A stretch of 64,000 nt of DNA from SHZL01 sp963708905 (GCA_963708905.1 CAVPUV010000052.1:1-64000); one strand, 5' to 3'. Counted from the stretch's first letter, positions 7,703 to 15,401 are shown. Notes: generated by a model from the sequence alone, not told the origin. A program made the numbers and translations.

Positions 7703-8299
7703 TCAGCCACGCGCCGCTTCCTCACCGATCGCCCGAGCCATCCAAGACGGCAGTGCGGCACGTGCGGACGCCAGTGCCTGCCATTCCGCAGGCGGAAGCC
7801 GGCGGCGCAACGCCGTCAAGGATTTACCTGCATGCGCCGGCCCCATCCAGGCCAGCGCGCGCACTGCCGAACCGGCCGGGCCAGCGCCCAGGACCAGCAT
7901 CCAGCGGGGAGCATGCTTCACCGTGATTTCGGAGCGCCCGAGCTGCAACTTTCGGCTCGGCCCGGAAGTCAGATAGACCTCTCGTATGGGCACTTGCTGC
8001 GTCAGGCCAAAGTCATTCGCGGCGGTGGCGCCGTGCGGCACGACGATCTCTCCGCTTTGTGCCGCCAGGGCTTCCACCACCTTTTCAGGCGCTGGGGTGC
8101 GCGTGCCGAAACGACTGGAAACGGGCGTGACATAGGCGCCACGGGCGACTCGTAGGAGTTTGCCCTCCTTGGTCAGACGGGACAGCGCCTGATCGACCGC
8201 AGCCCGGCTCCCCTGGTGCAGGAATTCCTTCGGCGACAGCACGCCTCCCTCGGGCAGGGATCGAGCGTGCAGCAGGATCATCTCGGGCAGCGTGTTCAT
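7703..8299 (-). CDS. AbiEi/DUF6088-type antitoxin (type IV)
   Basis: 198 residues. An N-terminal winged helix (LLHARSLPEGGVLSPKEF, AVDQALSRLTKEGKLLRV, ARGAYVTPV) is followed by the AbiEi C-terminal domain (PHGATAANDFGLTQQVP, VYLTSGPSRKLQLG). AbiEi repressors bind operator repeats upstream of their own gene and counter the AbiEii toxin. Here only a toxin scrap follows. A 111-bp piece of this gene is found again at 13767-13877 with about 90% identity. It could still act as a repressor or as a protective antitoxin against a mobile copy. Confidence 0.85.
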   Translation of the reverse strand: MNTLPEMILLHARSLPEGGVLSPKEFLHQGSRAAVDQALSRLTKEGKLLRVARGAYVTPVSSRFGTRTPAPEKVVEALAAQSGEIVVPHGATAANDFGLTQQVPIREVYLTSGPSRKLQLGRSEITVKHAPRWMLVLGAGPAGSAVRALAWMGPAHAGKSLTALRRRLPPAEWQALASARAALPSWMARAIGEEAARG

Positions 8300-8312
8300 G
8301 GGGTAGACCTCT

Positions 8313-8329
8313 ATGTGAGAATCTTACAT
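8313..8329. promoter_or_regulatory. Palindromic operator candidate of the AbiEi gene
   Basis: ATGTGAGAATCTTACAT is a 17-bp near-perfect palindrome (ATGT.AGA.TCT.ACAT) lying 14 bases upstream of the AbiEi start. AbiEi proteins autorepress through such repeats. Confidence 0.55.
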
Positions 8330-8403
8330 GAGTTTCTGACATCATTCAAACACGCGGGAAGCGGACAGCAGCAACAACCCAACGGCCAGCCGACAAGAAC
8401 GGC

Positions 8404-8452
8404 TGCCCAGGTGGTTGAAGGTGACGATGGCCGCGACGGTGTTTGTGCTTCC
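8404..8452 (-). pseudogene. N-terminal fragment of a second family 2 glycosyltransferase
   Basis: The minus strand reads STNTVAAIVTFNHLGS, matching the start of the glycosyltransferase at 6719 (KNTVAVIVTFNRLEK); about 45 bases align with a handful of differences. Nothing else of a glycosyltransferase follows. The flanks, 8330-8403 and 8453-8574, hold no gene that I recognise. Confidence 0.6.
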
Positions 8453-8574
8453 GATTTTGTTCGCTTTCTTCGTTGCCACGGTTTCTCGGGCATCCTGCTG
8501 CGGTGGATATTACGCGCCGAATTATTGACGACCCGGCGCTGGATGTAGCTAACGTCTGAAATCCAATCGAGGCG

Positions 8575-8976
8575 CTACGCCCAGTTCTCCAGAAGAAGCG
8601 GTGCTTCGATGCGTTCGTAATGGCGGCGGTTGTTGGTGACCAGCACTGCGCCCGCCGACAGCGCGTGAGCGGCGATCATCATGTCCATTTCGCCGATCGG
8701 CCGGCCGGTGCTAACCAGCTGGTGGCGAATCTCGGCATACCAGTCCGCCGCGTCGGTGTCCCAGGGAAGAATGCGGACAATCTTGAGGAACTGGCGCACC
8801 GCCAGGTGCAGCCGGTGGTGTACAGGCAAGCGTTTCAGGCCGTACTGCAATTCCGCCCGTGTCATCACCGAAACGCAGACCATCATCGGCACCAGCGCGG
8901 CCAGCCGCGATTCTATCGCAGGCGACTTGCCCTTGATCAGGTAACTGGCCGTGTCGGTATCCAGCATGTGCAGCAT
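8575..8976 (-). CDS. vapC: VapC-type PIN-domain toxin
   Basis: 133 residues of a PIN ribonuclease. Acidic catalytic residues are visible in MLDTDTASYL, TRAELQYGL, IGEMDMMIAAHAL and NNRRHYERI, giving the usual D-E-D-D arrangement. VapC toxins cleave tRNA or rRNA. It starts two bases after the stop of the VapB gene. It looks intact and full length. Confidence 0.9.
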   Translation of the reverse strand: MLHMLDTDTASYLIKGKSPAIESRLAALVPMMVCVSVMTRAELQYGLKRLPVHHRLHLAVRQFLKIVRILPWDTDAADWYAEIRHQLVSTGRPIGEMDMMIAAHALSAGAVLVTNNRRHYERIEAPLLLENWA

Positions 8977-8978
8977 CG

Positions 8979-9293
8979 TCAGCGCTTAGTCGGCGATTTT
9001 TCCGTCGATTTTGGCGTCGATTGCGGCGCCTCATCATCAAACAGACCGGGCTCGGGCGGAACCACGTTCAACGGGCGTTCGGCCATGAAATCGTCAGGTA
9101 CATCCACGGCGCGTAGCAGCTCGAAGAACTCGCCCCAGGCCTTGGCGCCGGGCCGGGTCGAGAGGACGACATCGCCTGTCGCGTCGTCGCGGGTGACGAA
9201 CACCTCCTCCCCCTCGAAGCGGAACTCCATCGGCAGGCGAACCGCCTGGCTGGCGCCGTTCTTGAACAACTTGGCAGTATGGGTCTCGCTCAT
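8979..9293 (-). CDS. vapB: VapB antitoxin, AbrB/MazE-type
   Basis: 104 residues. The N-terminal swapped-hairpin DNA-binding domain (TAKLFKNGASQAVRLP, MEFRFEGEEVFV) is typical of VapB/MazE. The C-terminus is a flexible acidic then lysine-rich tail (DDEAPQSTPKSTEKSP), longer than usual. It forms a tight pair with the downstream vapC. An 8-bp inverted repeat lies immediately upstream. Confidence 0.9.
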   Translation of the reverse strand: MSETHTAKLFKNGASQAVRLPMEFRFEGEEVFVTRDDATGDVVLSTRPGAKAWGEFFELLRAVDVPDDFMAERPLNVVPPEPGLFDDEAPQSTPKSTEKSPTKR

Positions 9294-9316
9294 GTTGTGC
9301 CTCCAGCAGCCTGAAA

Positions 9317-9340
9317 AAGTATATGCAGCAATATATACTT
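9317..9340. promoter_or_regulatory. Inverted-repeat operator of vapBC
   Basis: AAGTATAT at 9317-9324 and ATATACTT at 9333-9340 are exact reverse complements, 24 bases upstream of the vapB start. The right arm overlaps a TATACT-like -10 sequence, fitting autorepression by VapBC. Confidence 0.6.
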
Positions 9341-9390
9341 AGGTCGCAAGTCTGTCCAATTTTGCAGTAAATTTTCCACGACATCTTGCG

Positions 9391-9771
9391 GCGTCTGGTC
9401 TCCGGCCGAACAGCAGGAATTCGGCGTCAGGAGATGTCCCGTTTTTTGCTGTCGGCAAATGCACGTCACTTGGCGAGCGAGAGATTCGTCACGCAGTTCT
9501 TTGATACTGCGGAGCAATTCCTGCTGGGAATCGAAACTGCGTGATGGGGTGGTTCCGGTTCGTTTCCTGCGGAGATGGATCCCGGCTCGAGACGCTCTAA
9601 AACGATATCCACCTCGTTCTTTCGCTTATCACGAAAGTGGTAGAGACGGCATTCTTCATCGACCCATCCCAACTGTTTGGCGCATTCAAGATACACCAGA
9701 TACCCGACCGTCCGGCGGGGACAGGGAACAAGGACGTGATTATTGACGAGCCGGTGGATTCTGTCGAGTTT
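9391..9771. repeat. Mosaic of four short copies of other genes in the island
   Basis: Four adjacent blocks each match a longer copy elsewhere. 9391-9422 matches 17197-17229 (3' part of a vapB gene). 9428-9543 matches 14687-14802 (AbiEii C-terminus, two or three mismatches, retaining a TGA that the other copy lacks). 9592-9699 matches 12563-12670 (DUF4143 ATPase gene). 9698-9771 matches 18957-19030 (leader of glf). Apart from the shared CAG between the last two there is little between blocks, only 9544-9591 being unassigned. The last block has altered the end of rloB. Confidence 0.85.
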
Positions 9772-10432
9772 GTTTGATGCGTAGCAGAAATTCGACTAAT
9801 TCATGCACCCGGGTGCTCGGATTTTCCTCTTGATTCTGCTGAGCACTTTGCGACACACGCGTTGCATTTTGTATCGCGAAATTCAATCGGCTTTCGAGTA
9901 CGCTGAATGCGTTCTTCTCTCCCTTGGTATACCTGGGAAGGTGGTTTCTCAATTCGGCGATAAGCTGGTTACAAGCACTATTCCCCGGCAACCCATTGAA
10001 AGGTCTCGTTGAATAGACAAAATGCAACAAAATCCAATACTCGAAGCACGGTATGGATGTGATTGCAAAAAACGTGTCCCGTGGAGTTGAGCGAAGTATG
10101 CTATCCAAGGCTTGCTGATAAGTCGTGTGGCTGTCTTTGTCGAACACGCAGTAAACGCGGTCATAGGGGTCTCCCGCGTCTTTCTCCTGTCGGTAGCGTT
10201 GCCGTGCATATTGATAGATGTCTACCGGGCTTGACCCGCAGTCGCCACAGATCTCTACGTTTGCGGTATTCAGGCTGTATGCGTCTCTGCAGCCCTGAAA
10301 GTAGTAGGGTTCAGTTTTTTCACCTTCGCAGACAATGAGCACTTTAGCGTAAACATCACGCTGGGGCCGGCGGCGAGCAAGAGCGCCCGACCTCCGGGCC
10401 TTGCGCTTGTGGAACAGATCTTCGCTACCCAT
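9740..10432 (-). CDS. RloB/AbiLii-type defence protein
   Basis: 230 residues from ATG at 10432, whose A is the last base of the ATPase gene's TAA. RloB-domain hallmarks are visible: KVLIVCEGEKTEPYYF near residues 30-45, a VFDKDSH acidic motif and SIPCFEYWILLHF. RloB proteins pair with AAA ATPases in AbiL-like phage-exclusion systems and beside restriction loci; the fold is thought to be TOPRIM-like, and the activity is probably nucleolytic (known of the family only by inference). The last ten or so codons (after LLRIKQ) are supplied by a duplicated piece of the glf leader, so the native C-terminus has been replaced. Confidence 0.85.
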   Translation of the reverse strand: MGSEDLFHKRKARRSGALARRRPQRDVYAKVLIVCEGEKTEPYYFQGCRDAYSLNTANVEICGDCGSSPVDIYQYARQRYRQEKDAGDPYDRVYCVFDKDSHTTYQQALDSILRSTPRDTFFAITSIPCFEYWILLHFVYSTRPFNGLPGNSACNQLIAELRNHLPRYTKGEKNAFSVLESRLNFAIQNATRVSQSAQQNQEENPSTRVHELVEFLLRIKQTRQNPPARQ

Positions 10433-11703
10433 TAAGCCCTCTTTTTCAACGGTCTGATATAGGGCAATGCACCATAGCGTCCGGACAAATAGGCGAGTTC
10501 CAGGTTTTCGCGGCCCTTGCGCGGACTGAAGTCTGTTAAAGGGTACAGGATGGTCGCATGATCCTGGTCTTTTTCGCAAAACCAAACCTGATCACGGCGA
10601 AAAACATCCTGATTCAGAATGGAAGTCTCGTGGGTAGTAAAAACAAGCTGCGCGTTCCTCGGGTTTGTTTGGCTGCTGTGAAATAGCTGCACCAGGAAAT
10701 GCACCAGCTTTGGATGCAGGTTGTCGTGCAACTCGTCAATAAAAAGAACATTGCCGTTAGCCAGACTGTCGATCCAGGGCCCTGCAAAGGCAAACAGTTT
10801 CTGCGTGCCGTCAGACTCATCGGCGAAGTCGAACGTTGCGGGTGCGCCTTCAATGGTTTTGCGCAAGGTTTTGATGTTGATGAACTCCTTGCTCTTGAGT
10901 TCGTTGATGATCGAGTCCTTGACATGGTCCGGAAGGTTGTCTGGTACCTTCCTGATGTCAATAGTTTCCTTTTCGACCAGGATGTCCTCAATATCCAGGT
11001 CAGCCGCCCGGAGAAAATCCATAACGCGGGACTTTTGGCTTCCTTCACACATCGCAGCGCTAAAAGACGGGTTCCAGCCAGGGATACCAGCAATTTTTAA
11101 GATGTTATGGAACCAATCATAGACAGGCTGCAACTGCTGACTGTTAAGCTGTACGGCAGTAGACAGGAACAGGGCATTTGCCCGTGTGGACTTTTGCCAA
11201 ACCAGCTTTTCCCCGATGAGGTTGGCGCCGAGATCCCACTCATAGGTCCCGGTCCTGGAACTCCACTTGCGTTCAAACCATCGCTGTGGCCGCCCTTTTG
11301 GGTAAGCAAAAAGCCATTCATCGTAAATTTGATCGGCCGTTGCCGAGAAACCGTATTGGTAGCGCACCTGGTCAACGATAAACGTCAGTTCGAACTCACT
11401 GGGCGCATCCATCGATTCCGCGCTCAGGCGAAACGGTGTTACGGGTAATGTGTGACCGCGCTGTTGGCTGGTTGCCGAACTTAACACGATGCTTCTGCAG
11501 GCCTGTAGTGCGCGGATAAGATTGGATTTTCCGCCAGCATTTGGCCCGTAGATGGCGGCGGATCGAAGCAGCTTCAAATTATTGACCGCTGGCGCTTCAA
11601 AGACATTTGTATCGACTAACTCATCGCCAAGACCCTTGACCAAACTGAATGACTGGCGATCCCGGATTGAGCGAAAGTTTGCAACACTAAATTCGATGAG
11701 CAT
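10432..11703 (-). CDS. RloA/AbiLi-type AAA15 ATPase of a two-gene defence system
   Basis: 423 residues. It opens MLIEFSVANFRSIRD, the classic AAA15/SMC-like N-terminus, with Walker A GPNAGGKS at residues 53-60. The signature and Walker B regions lie near FADESDGTQKLF and NVLFIDELHDNLHP, followed by QLVFTTHETSIL. In the family (RloA, AbiLi, and the related AriA of PARIS) this ATPase senses a phage cue and controls an effector encoded next to it, here RloB. The two genes overlap by one base (TAATG), so they are translationally coupled. Upstream is an AT-rich divergent region shared with an HVO_A0114-type regulator. Confidence 0.88.
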   Translation of the reverse strand: MLIEFSVANFRSIRDRQSFSLVKGLGDELVDTNVFEAPAVNNLKLLRSAAIYGPNAGGKSNLIRALQACRSIVLSSATSQQRGHTLPVTPFRLSAESMDAPSEFELTFIVDQVRYQYGFSATADQIYDEWLFAYPKGRPQRWFERKWSSRTGTYEWDLGANLIGEKLVWQKSTRANALFLSTAVQLNSQQLQPVYDWFHNILKIAGIPGWNPSFSAAMCEGSQKSRVMDFLRAADLDIEDILVEKETIDIRKVPDNLPDHVKDSIINELKSKEFINIKTLRKTIEGAPATFDFADESDGTQKLFAFAGPWIDSLANGNVLFIDELHDNLHPKLVHFLVQLFHSSQTNPRNAQLVFTTHETSILNQDVFRRDQVWFCEKDQDHATILYPLTDFSPRKGRENLELAYLSGRYGALPYIRPLKKRA

Positions 11704-11920
11704 GTCTCTGATCCTTAATCGAAAATAATGACATTATCTGGCAAAACAGTAAGATTGATGAATGAAAATATAATTTACAAAGTAATTATTGGTTAAAAGT
11801 GGCAAAAAAGCCATCTAAATCTATTTTAGTATATAGGAACACGTCGATCGATTGATGCATTATCAGGGTCATGCAATTCACAACTTTACATGGTTATCAT
11901 CACATGATAACTTTGATTGG
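11704..11920. promoter_or_regulatory. AT-rich divergent promoter region with palindrome
   Basis: This region separates rloA (minus) from the regulator gene (plus) and is far AT-richer than its surroundings. GTTATCAT (11893-11900) and ATGATAAC (11904-11911) form a perfect palindrome with a 3-bp centre, nine bases before the regulator start. TATAAT-like sequences occur near 11770 and 11835. No gene was recognised inside. Confidence 0.55.
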
Positions 11921-12286
11921 ATGAGTGAAAAGGTATTGACCATTGGCATCATGTCGCGGGACGATTATCGGCGCCGAACCATCGCGATTGCCGGCGGTCG
12001 GTCTGAAGCGGGCAAGAACGATCCCAAGATCTGGTTCGAGTCAATCCGATCGCTGGCTCAGGTGTTAAGCCCTGAGAACCAGAAGCTATTGCGCATTATC
12101 CTGCAACACAAACCGCAGTCACTGGTGGACCTCGAGAGGCTGAGCCATCGCAAAAAATCCAATCTTTCCCGAACGCTACGAACTTTGGAATCTTGCGGTA
12201 TTGTCGCATTGTCCAGGCATGGCGGCAGACTGGCCCCCAAGGTCCTGGCAACCGACTTTCGCCTGGAGTTCGGTTTGAGTCACTGA
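11921..12286 (+). CDS. HVO_A0114-type winged-helix regulator (TumA-like)
   Basis: 121 residues from ATG at 11921, chosen because family members start near this point (MSEKVLTIGIMSRDDYRRR). The pattern DPKIWFESIRSLAQVLS, then a helix-turn-helix (LVDLERLSHRKKSNLSRTL) and ATDFRLEFGL at the end, matches the HVO_A0114/TumA family. Such proteins are usually the antitoxin of TumE (DUF6516); no TumE was found on either side. Its divergent placement beside rloAB suggests it may regulate those genes, an inference. No clear Shine-Dalgarno sequence precedes the start. Confidence 0.75.
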   Translation: MSEKVLTIGIMSRDDYRRRTIAIAGGRSEAGKNDPKIWFESIRSLAQVLSPENQKLLRIILQHKPQSLVDLERLSHRKKSNLSRTLRTLESCGIVALSRHGGRLAPKVLATDFRLEFGLSH

Positions 12287-12343
12287 GTCTTCAAGAGAAC
12301 ATGTCCTGCGAGTATCCACGGTAAAGGGCCCGGGGAATTGAAC

Positions 12344-13612
12344 TCATACATCTTTATCCGCTGTTAAAAACAATCCGATGGGCACGGCGAAGAATCTCCT
12401 GTTCTCGACCTTGAAGGGCAGAACATGTTCGCCACTGTAAATCAGAACACCATGCTGCAAGCGTTTTCCTGCCACAGCTGCAAGCGCCCGCAGGCCCTTG
12501 AAGTCACCCGGATTTACGCTGGCGGAAGCTTTACACTCTATGCCGATGATGTTGCCATCTTCACGCTCTAAAACGATATCCACCTCGTTTTTTCGCTTAT
12601 CACGAAAGTGGTAGAGATGGCATTCTTCATCGACCCATCCCAACTGCTTGGCGCATTCAAGATATACCAGGTTCTCAAATAGTCCCCCATAGTACTGGCT
12701 GGCCAGCAGTTGCTCGGCGCTTCTCAGTTTGAGCAAATGGCAAGCCAGCCCGGTGTCAACAAAATGTAGTTTGGGCATTTTTGTGGCTTCACGCTTGGCG
12801 GTGTTCTTTAGCCAGGCGGGAATCCGCTGGATGATAAACATCAATTCCAGTATTTCGATGTACGTCCTGGTGAGTTCGTTGTGCAATTCCAAATCATTGG
12901 CAACGTTGGAATATTTCAACAGGTTGCCACACAATCCAGCCAGGTAGGGCACCAGTGCTTTGAGTTTCGTGTGATAGTCGCCGCGAGCGGCATGCAGACT
13001 CTCAAAATCCTTGAAAAGACGACCCTCAATATAAGACCTGAACCACAGGGATTTTGCCCGGGTGCTCTTGCCTTGAATAGCGGGGTAACCACCTTGCAGA
13101 ATCCACGCTGCAATCTGTTCCCGGCGGAAAGTGACCGGCGCTTCGCTGCGAAATTCACCCGCCAACAGATAGCCGGCCAGGTTGCGTGGATTGCCGGTGA
13201 TTTCAGAGATCGACAGTGGATACAGATCGAGTCGCGCCATGTGGCCGGGCAGGGCCTCCTGTGTGCGGGCCGAGCGAAAAACATCTGCTGAGCCCGTGAG
13301 CAGGAACTTGCCACTGTATCCAGCGGGTAACTGGTCGGAAACCTGTTTTATCGCCGGTATGAGTTGCGGCAAATACTGGAATTCGTCCAATACGGCATTA
13401 CGGTCATGCAGCGACTGGATAAAACCGAGTGGATCGCTTTCTGCTGCACCGCGCACGGCCTGATCATCCAGCGAGAAATAAGCCATCTCCCTGCTATGGA
13501 CCAGGTTTTGCGCCACCGTAGTCTTTCCGGCCTGGCGCGCGCCGGTGAGATACACGATGCGGAATGCAGACAATGCTTCCTCGATGACGGGTTGTAGTAA
13601 GCGGCTGTACAT
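12344..13612 (-). CDS. DUF4143 ATPase with PD-(D/E)xK-like C-terminus
   Basis: 422 residues. An AAA_14 N-terminus has Walker A LTGARQAGKTT near residues 22-32 and Walker B NAVLDEFQYLP. The DUF4143 C-terminal domain carries EVDIVLE and GIECKAS, the acidic and E-x-K positions of a restriction-endonuclease-like fold. Homologues are common in genomic islands; their cellular role is not established. ATG at 13612 and GTG at 13618 are both possible starts, with GAGG upstream. A three-fold 22-bp repeat lies in its promoter. A 108-bp piece of the gene is duplicated at 9592-9699 and its first bases again at 16894-16924. Confidence 0.82.
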   Translation of the reverse strand: MYSRLLQPVIEEALSAFRIVYLTGARQAGKTTVAQNLVHSREMAYFSLDDQAVRGAAESDPLGFIQSLHDRNAVLDEFQYLPQLIPAIKQVSDQLPAGYSGKFLLTGSADVFRSARTQEALPGHMARLDLYPLSISEITGNPRNLAGYLLAGEFRSEAPVTFRREQIAAWILQGGYPAIQGKSTRAKSLWFRSYIEGRLFKDFESLHAARGDYHTKLKALVPYLAGLCGNLLKYSNVANDLELHNELTRTYIEILELMFIIQRIPAWLKNTAKREATKMPKLHFVDTGLACHLLKLRSAEQLLASQYYGGLFENLVYLECAKQLGWVDEECHLYHFRDKRKNEVDIVLEREDGNIIGIECKASASVNPGDFKGLRALAAVAGKRLQHGVLIYSGEHVLPFKVENRRFFAVPIGLFLTADKDV

Positions 13613-13626
13613 GAACACGAATCCTC

Positions 13627-13710
13627 GAGGTCAACAGCACAAAGGTAGCCTATTATCGTAAATAATACAAATAATTATCGTAAAATATACACCTGCTTAA
13701 CGTAAATTAT
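13627..13710. promoter_or_regulatory. Three direct repeats with 22-bp period upstream of the DUF4143 gene
   Basis: CGTAAATAAT, CGTAAAATAT and CGTAAATTAT begin at 13657, 13679 and 13701, exactly 22 bases apart, in a strongly AT-rich stretch. Two helical turns of spacing is typical of cooperative repressor or iteron binding. The block 13627-13692 is repeated almost exactly at 14803-14868. Confidence 0.7.
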
Positions 13711-13766
13711 CTTCAAGCAGAAAATATAACTTGTCACCTTGCCAGCATTGATACAGGCCGAACACA

Positions 13767-13877
13767 ACGATCTCCCCGCTTTGTGCCGCCAGGGCTTCCA
13801 CCACTTTTTCAGGCGCCGGAGTGCGCGTACTGAAACGGCTGGAGACGGGCGTGACATAGGCGCCACGGGCGACGCGC
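13767..13877 (-). pseudogene. Short duplicate of the AbiEi gene
   Basis: This 111-bp block matches 8043-8153 with about ten differences and would encode RVARGAYVTPVSSRFSTRT and PAPEKVVEALAAQSGEIVV. It has neither start nor end of the gene. The 13711-13766 and 13878-13921 flanks hold nothing I recognise. Confidence 0.85.
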
Positions 13878-13921
13878 ATATGGCGAGCCGTAATCATGCA
13901 ATTTGTTAGCTGATCTTCTAT

Positions 13922-13953
13922 ACTTAAACCCAACATAAAAATAGGGTTTCAGT
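13922..13953. promoter_or_regulatory. Inverted repeat upstream of the second AbiEi gene
   Basis: ACTTAAACCC and GGGTTTCAGT (one mismatch pair) flank a 12-bp AT-rich centre, ending four bases before the ATG at 13958. TATACT at 13918 could be a -10 element. No Shine-Dalgarno sequence is visible, so the message may be very short-leadered. Confidence 0.55.
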
Positions 13954-13957
13954 ATAA

Positions 13958-14450
13958 ATGAACCTCACCACTCTCAATCGGGTACTTCAAGCACAGGATC
14001 GGCAGGGGCGGTGGCTATTCAACGCCGGTCAGCTCGCCGACTGGCCGGCGACCGCCCCAAAGCCTTCGAGGTCGCCGTGCGCCGTCACTGTAAGCGAGGC
14101 TTGCTGCAGCGGGTGGCTCATGGGCTGTACGCCAACCCACACGCACGCAGCGCGCCGTCCCATCGGCTGGAAGCGGTGGCCCGGCAGCTGCGGCCAATGG
14201 ACTACTCTTATGTCTCACTCGAGTCACGGCTGAGCGAGCTCGGACTGATCAGCCAGATTCCGGGTGTACTGACCTTGATGTCAAGTGGCCGCAGCGGACA
14301 CTGCGAAACTGCCTATGGGACGATCGAGTTCACGCACACCGCGCGCGACGTGCCATCGCTGATCGACTTGGGGCAGGTGATTTTCGACCCGGAACGCGGC
14401 ATCCACGTCGCCACTGCAGAACGCGAAGGCGGGCTACGGTGATATCCTGC
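13958..14450 (+). pseudogene. AbiEi-type antitoxin gene, frameshifted and truncated
   Basis: The first 27 or so codons (NLTTLNRVLQAQDRQGRWLF) are in one frame, and the continuation (RPKAFEVAVRRHCKRGLLQ, YSYVSLESRLSELGLISQIP, YGTIEFTHT) is in another. A one-base indel lies near 14041-14060. The homology then runs to IHVATAERE and stops where AbiEi proteins continue with a WAWRDLKRVGRN-like ending. Beyond that point the sequence joins the middle of an AbiEii toxin gene. A 69-bp part of it is duplicated at 16808-16876. Confidence 0.85.
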
Positions 14451-14824
14451 TGCAAGTGGAATCCGAGACAGAAATCCTGGCGGACAAAGTGGTGGCACTG
14501 GCGGGCAGGCCTGATCTCAAGGCCCGGGATGTCTGGGACCTGAATTGGCTGTTGCAAAAAGGTGTGCAGGTCGATGTAAGCATGGTGGCGGAGAAGGTTG
14601 AGCGCTATGGATTGGGTTCCCTCCCTGGTGCTCTGCGGGCTGCAGTAGAGCGGCTGCGCGAGCCACGGGCGCACGAGCGATTTCGCCAGGAGATGTCCCG
14701 TTTTTTGCTGTCGGCAAATGCACGTCACCTGGCGAGCGAGAGATTCGTCACGCAGTTCTTTGTTACTGCGGAGCAATTCCTGCTGGGAATCGAAACTGCG
14801 TGGAGGCCAACAGCACAAAGGTAG
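14430..14824 (+). pseudogene. AbiEii-type toxin, C-terminal part only
   Basis: The frame reads ILLQVESETEILADKVVALA, then RPDLKARDVWDLNWLLQKG and FRQEMSRFLLS, matching the C-terminal half of AbiEii/AbiGii nucleotidyltransferase toxins. The catalytic N-terminal domain with the GSxxxxxDxD-type motif is missing, deleted together with the end of AbiEi. At 14802 the native end is replaced: the other copy of this region (9428-9543) has TGA where this one reads TGG and runs on into a duplicated promoter segment. It is unlikely to be active. Confidence 0.82.
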
Positions 14825-14868
14825 CCTATTATCGTAAATAATACATACGATTATCGTAAAATATACAC
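14803..14868. repeat. Second copy of the DUF4143 promoter block
   Basis: Matches 13627-13692 with a few differences and keeps two of the 22-bp-spaced CGTAAA repeats (14833 and 14855). It ends just before a higB-like fragment that it may drive. Confidence 0.8.
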
Positions 14869-15096
14869 ATGCTCAATCCGCCAACTGCCCCTGCAGCCTG
14901 CGCACCGCGCCGGCCGGGCCAGCACTCAATTTCGATCAATGACCAGTGGCGTATCTGCTTCCGATTTATTGACGGGAACGCCTATGACGTGGAAATTATT
15001 GCCCATTTCACAAGAGTTGCCTGTTTCTTAAAAAGGCAGGGTGAAAGTCACCGCCTACTTCAAATTCATCAAAAACTTGAGGGAATCGCTGCATAA
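14869..15096 (+). pseudogene. HigB-type toxin fragment in a chimeric reading frame
   Basis: The 75-codon frame contains GQHSISINDQWRICFRF and GNAYDVEI, the conserved core of HigB (RelE/ParE fold) toxins. The N-terminal ~55 residues of HigB are missing and the part after YDVEI is unrelated. The last codons (LEGIAA stop, 15077-15100) repeat the end of the DUF2283 gene at 15956-15979. No HigA antitoxin follows. It is best read as a scrap that happens to be in frame. Confidence 0.7.
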
Positions 15097-15185
15097 CTGT
15101 TTGCGCTCGGCCGAGCAGGCTGCAGGTGTCACGAGGCAATGGTACGGGTATAGTTAGCAACACCGAGTTTTGTTGAGATTGAAAT

Positions 15186-15401
15186 ATGGAATTGACAGCT
15201 GTTTTTGAACAGGTGCCTGAGGGCTACATCGCTTTTGTAGAAGAGCTTCCGGGCGCCAACACGCAAGGCGCCACATTGGACGAAGCGAGAGAAAACCTGC
15301 AGGAGGCCATTGCACTCGTGCTTGAGGCAAATCGAGATCTGGCGGAGGAGTCTATCCGTGGGCGCAAGGTCGTCAAAGAGCGGCTCATCGCGGCCGCGTG
15401 A
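15186..15401 (+). CDS. hicB: HicB-type antitoxin
   Basis: 71 residues with the partial RNase H-like HicB fold: LTAVFEQVPEGYIAFVEELP, GANTQGATLDEARENL and an EAIALVLEANR helix. A C-terminal KVVKERLIAAA completes it. It overlaps hicA by four bases (ATGA). HicB binds and blocks HicA. The gene order is antitoxin first, the reverse of classical hicAB but common in this subfamily. Confidence 0.85.
   Translation: MELTAVFEQVPEGYIAFVEELPGANTQGATLDEARENLQEAIALVLEANRDLAEESIRGRKVVKERLIAAA

Noticed and set aside
11704..11920. TumE-type toxin gene before the HVO_A0114 regulator
   Set aside because: No frame in this AT-rich stretch shows the TumE pattern.
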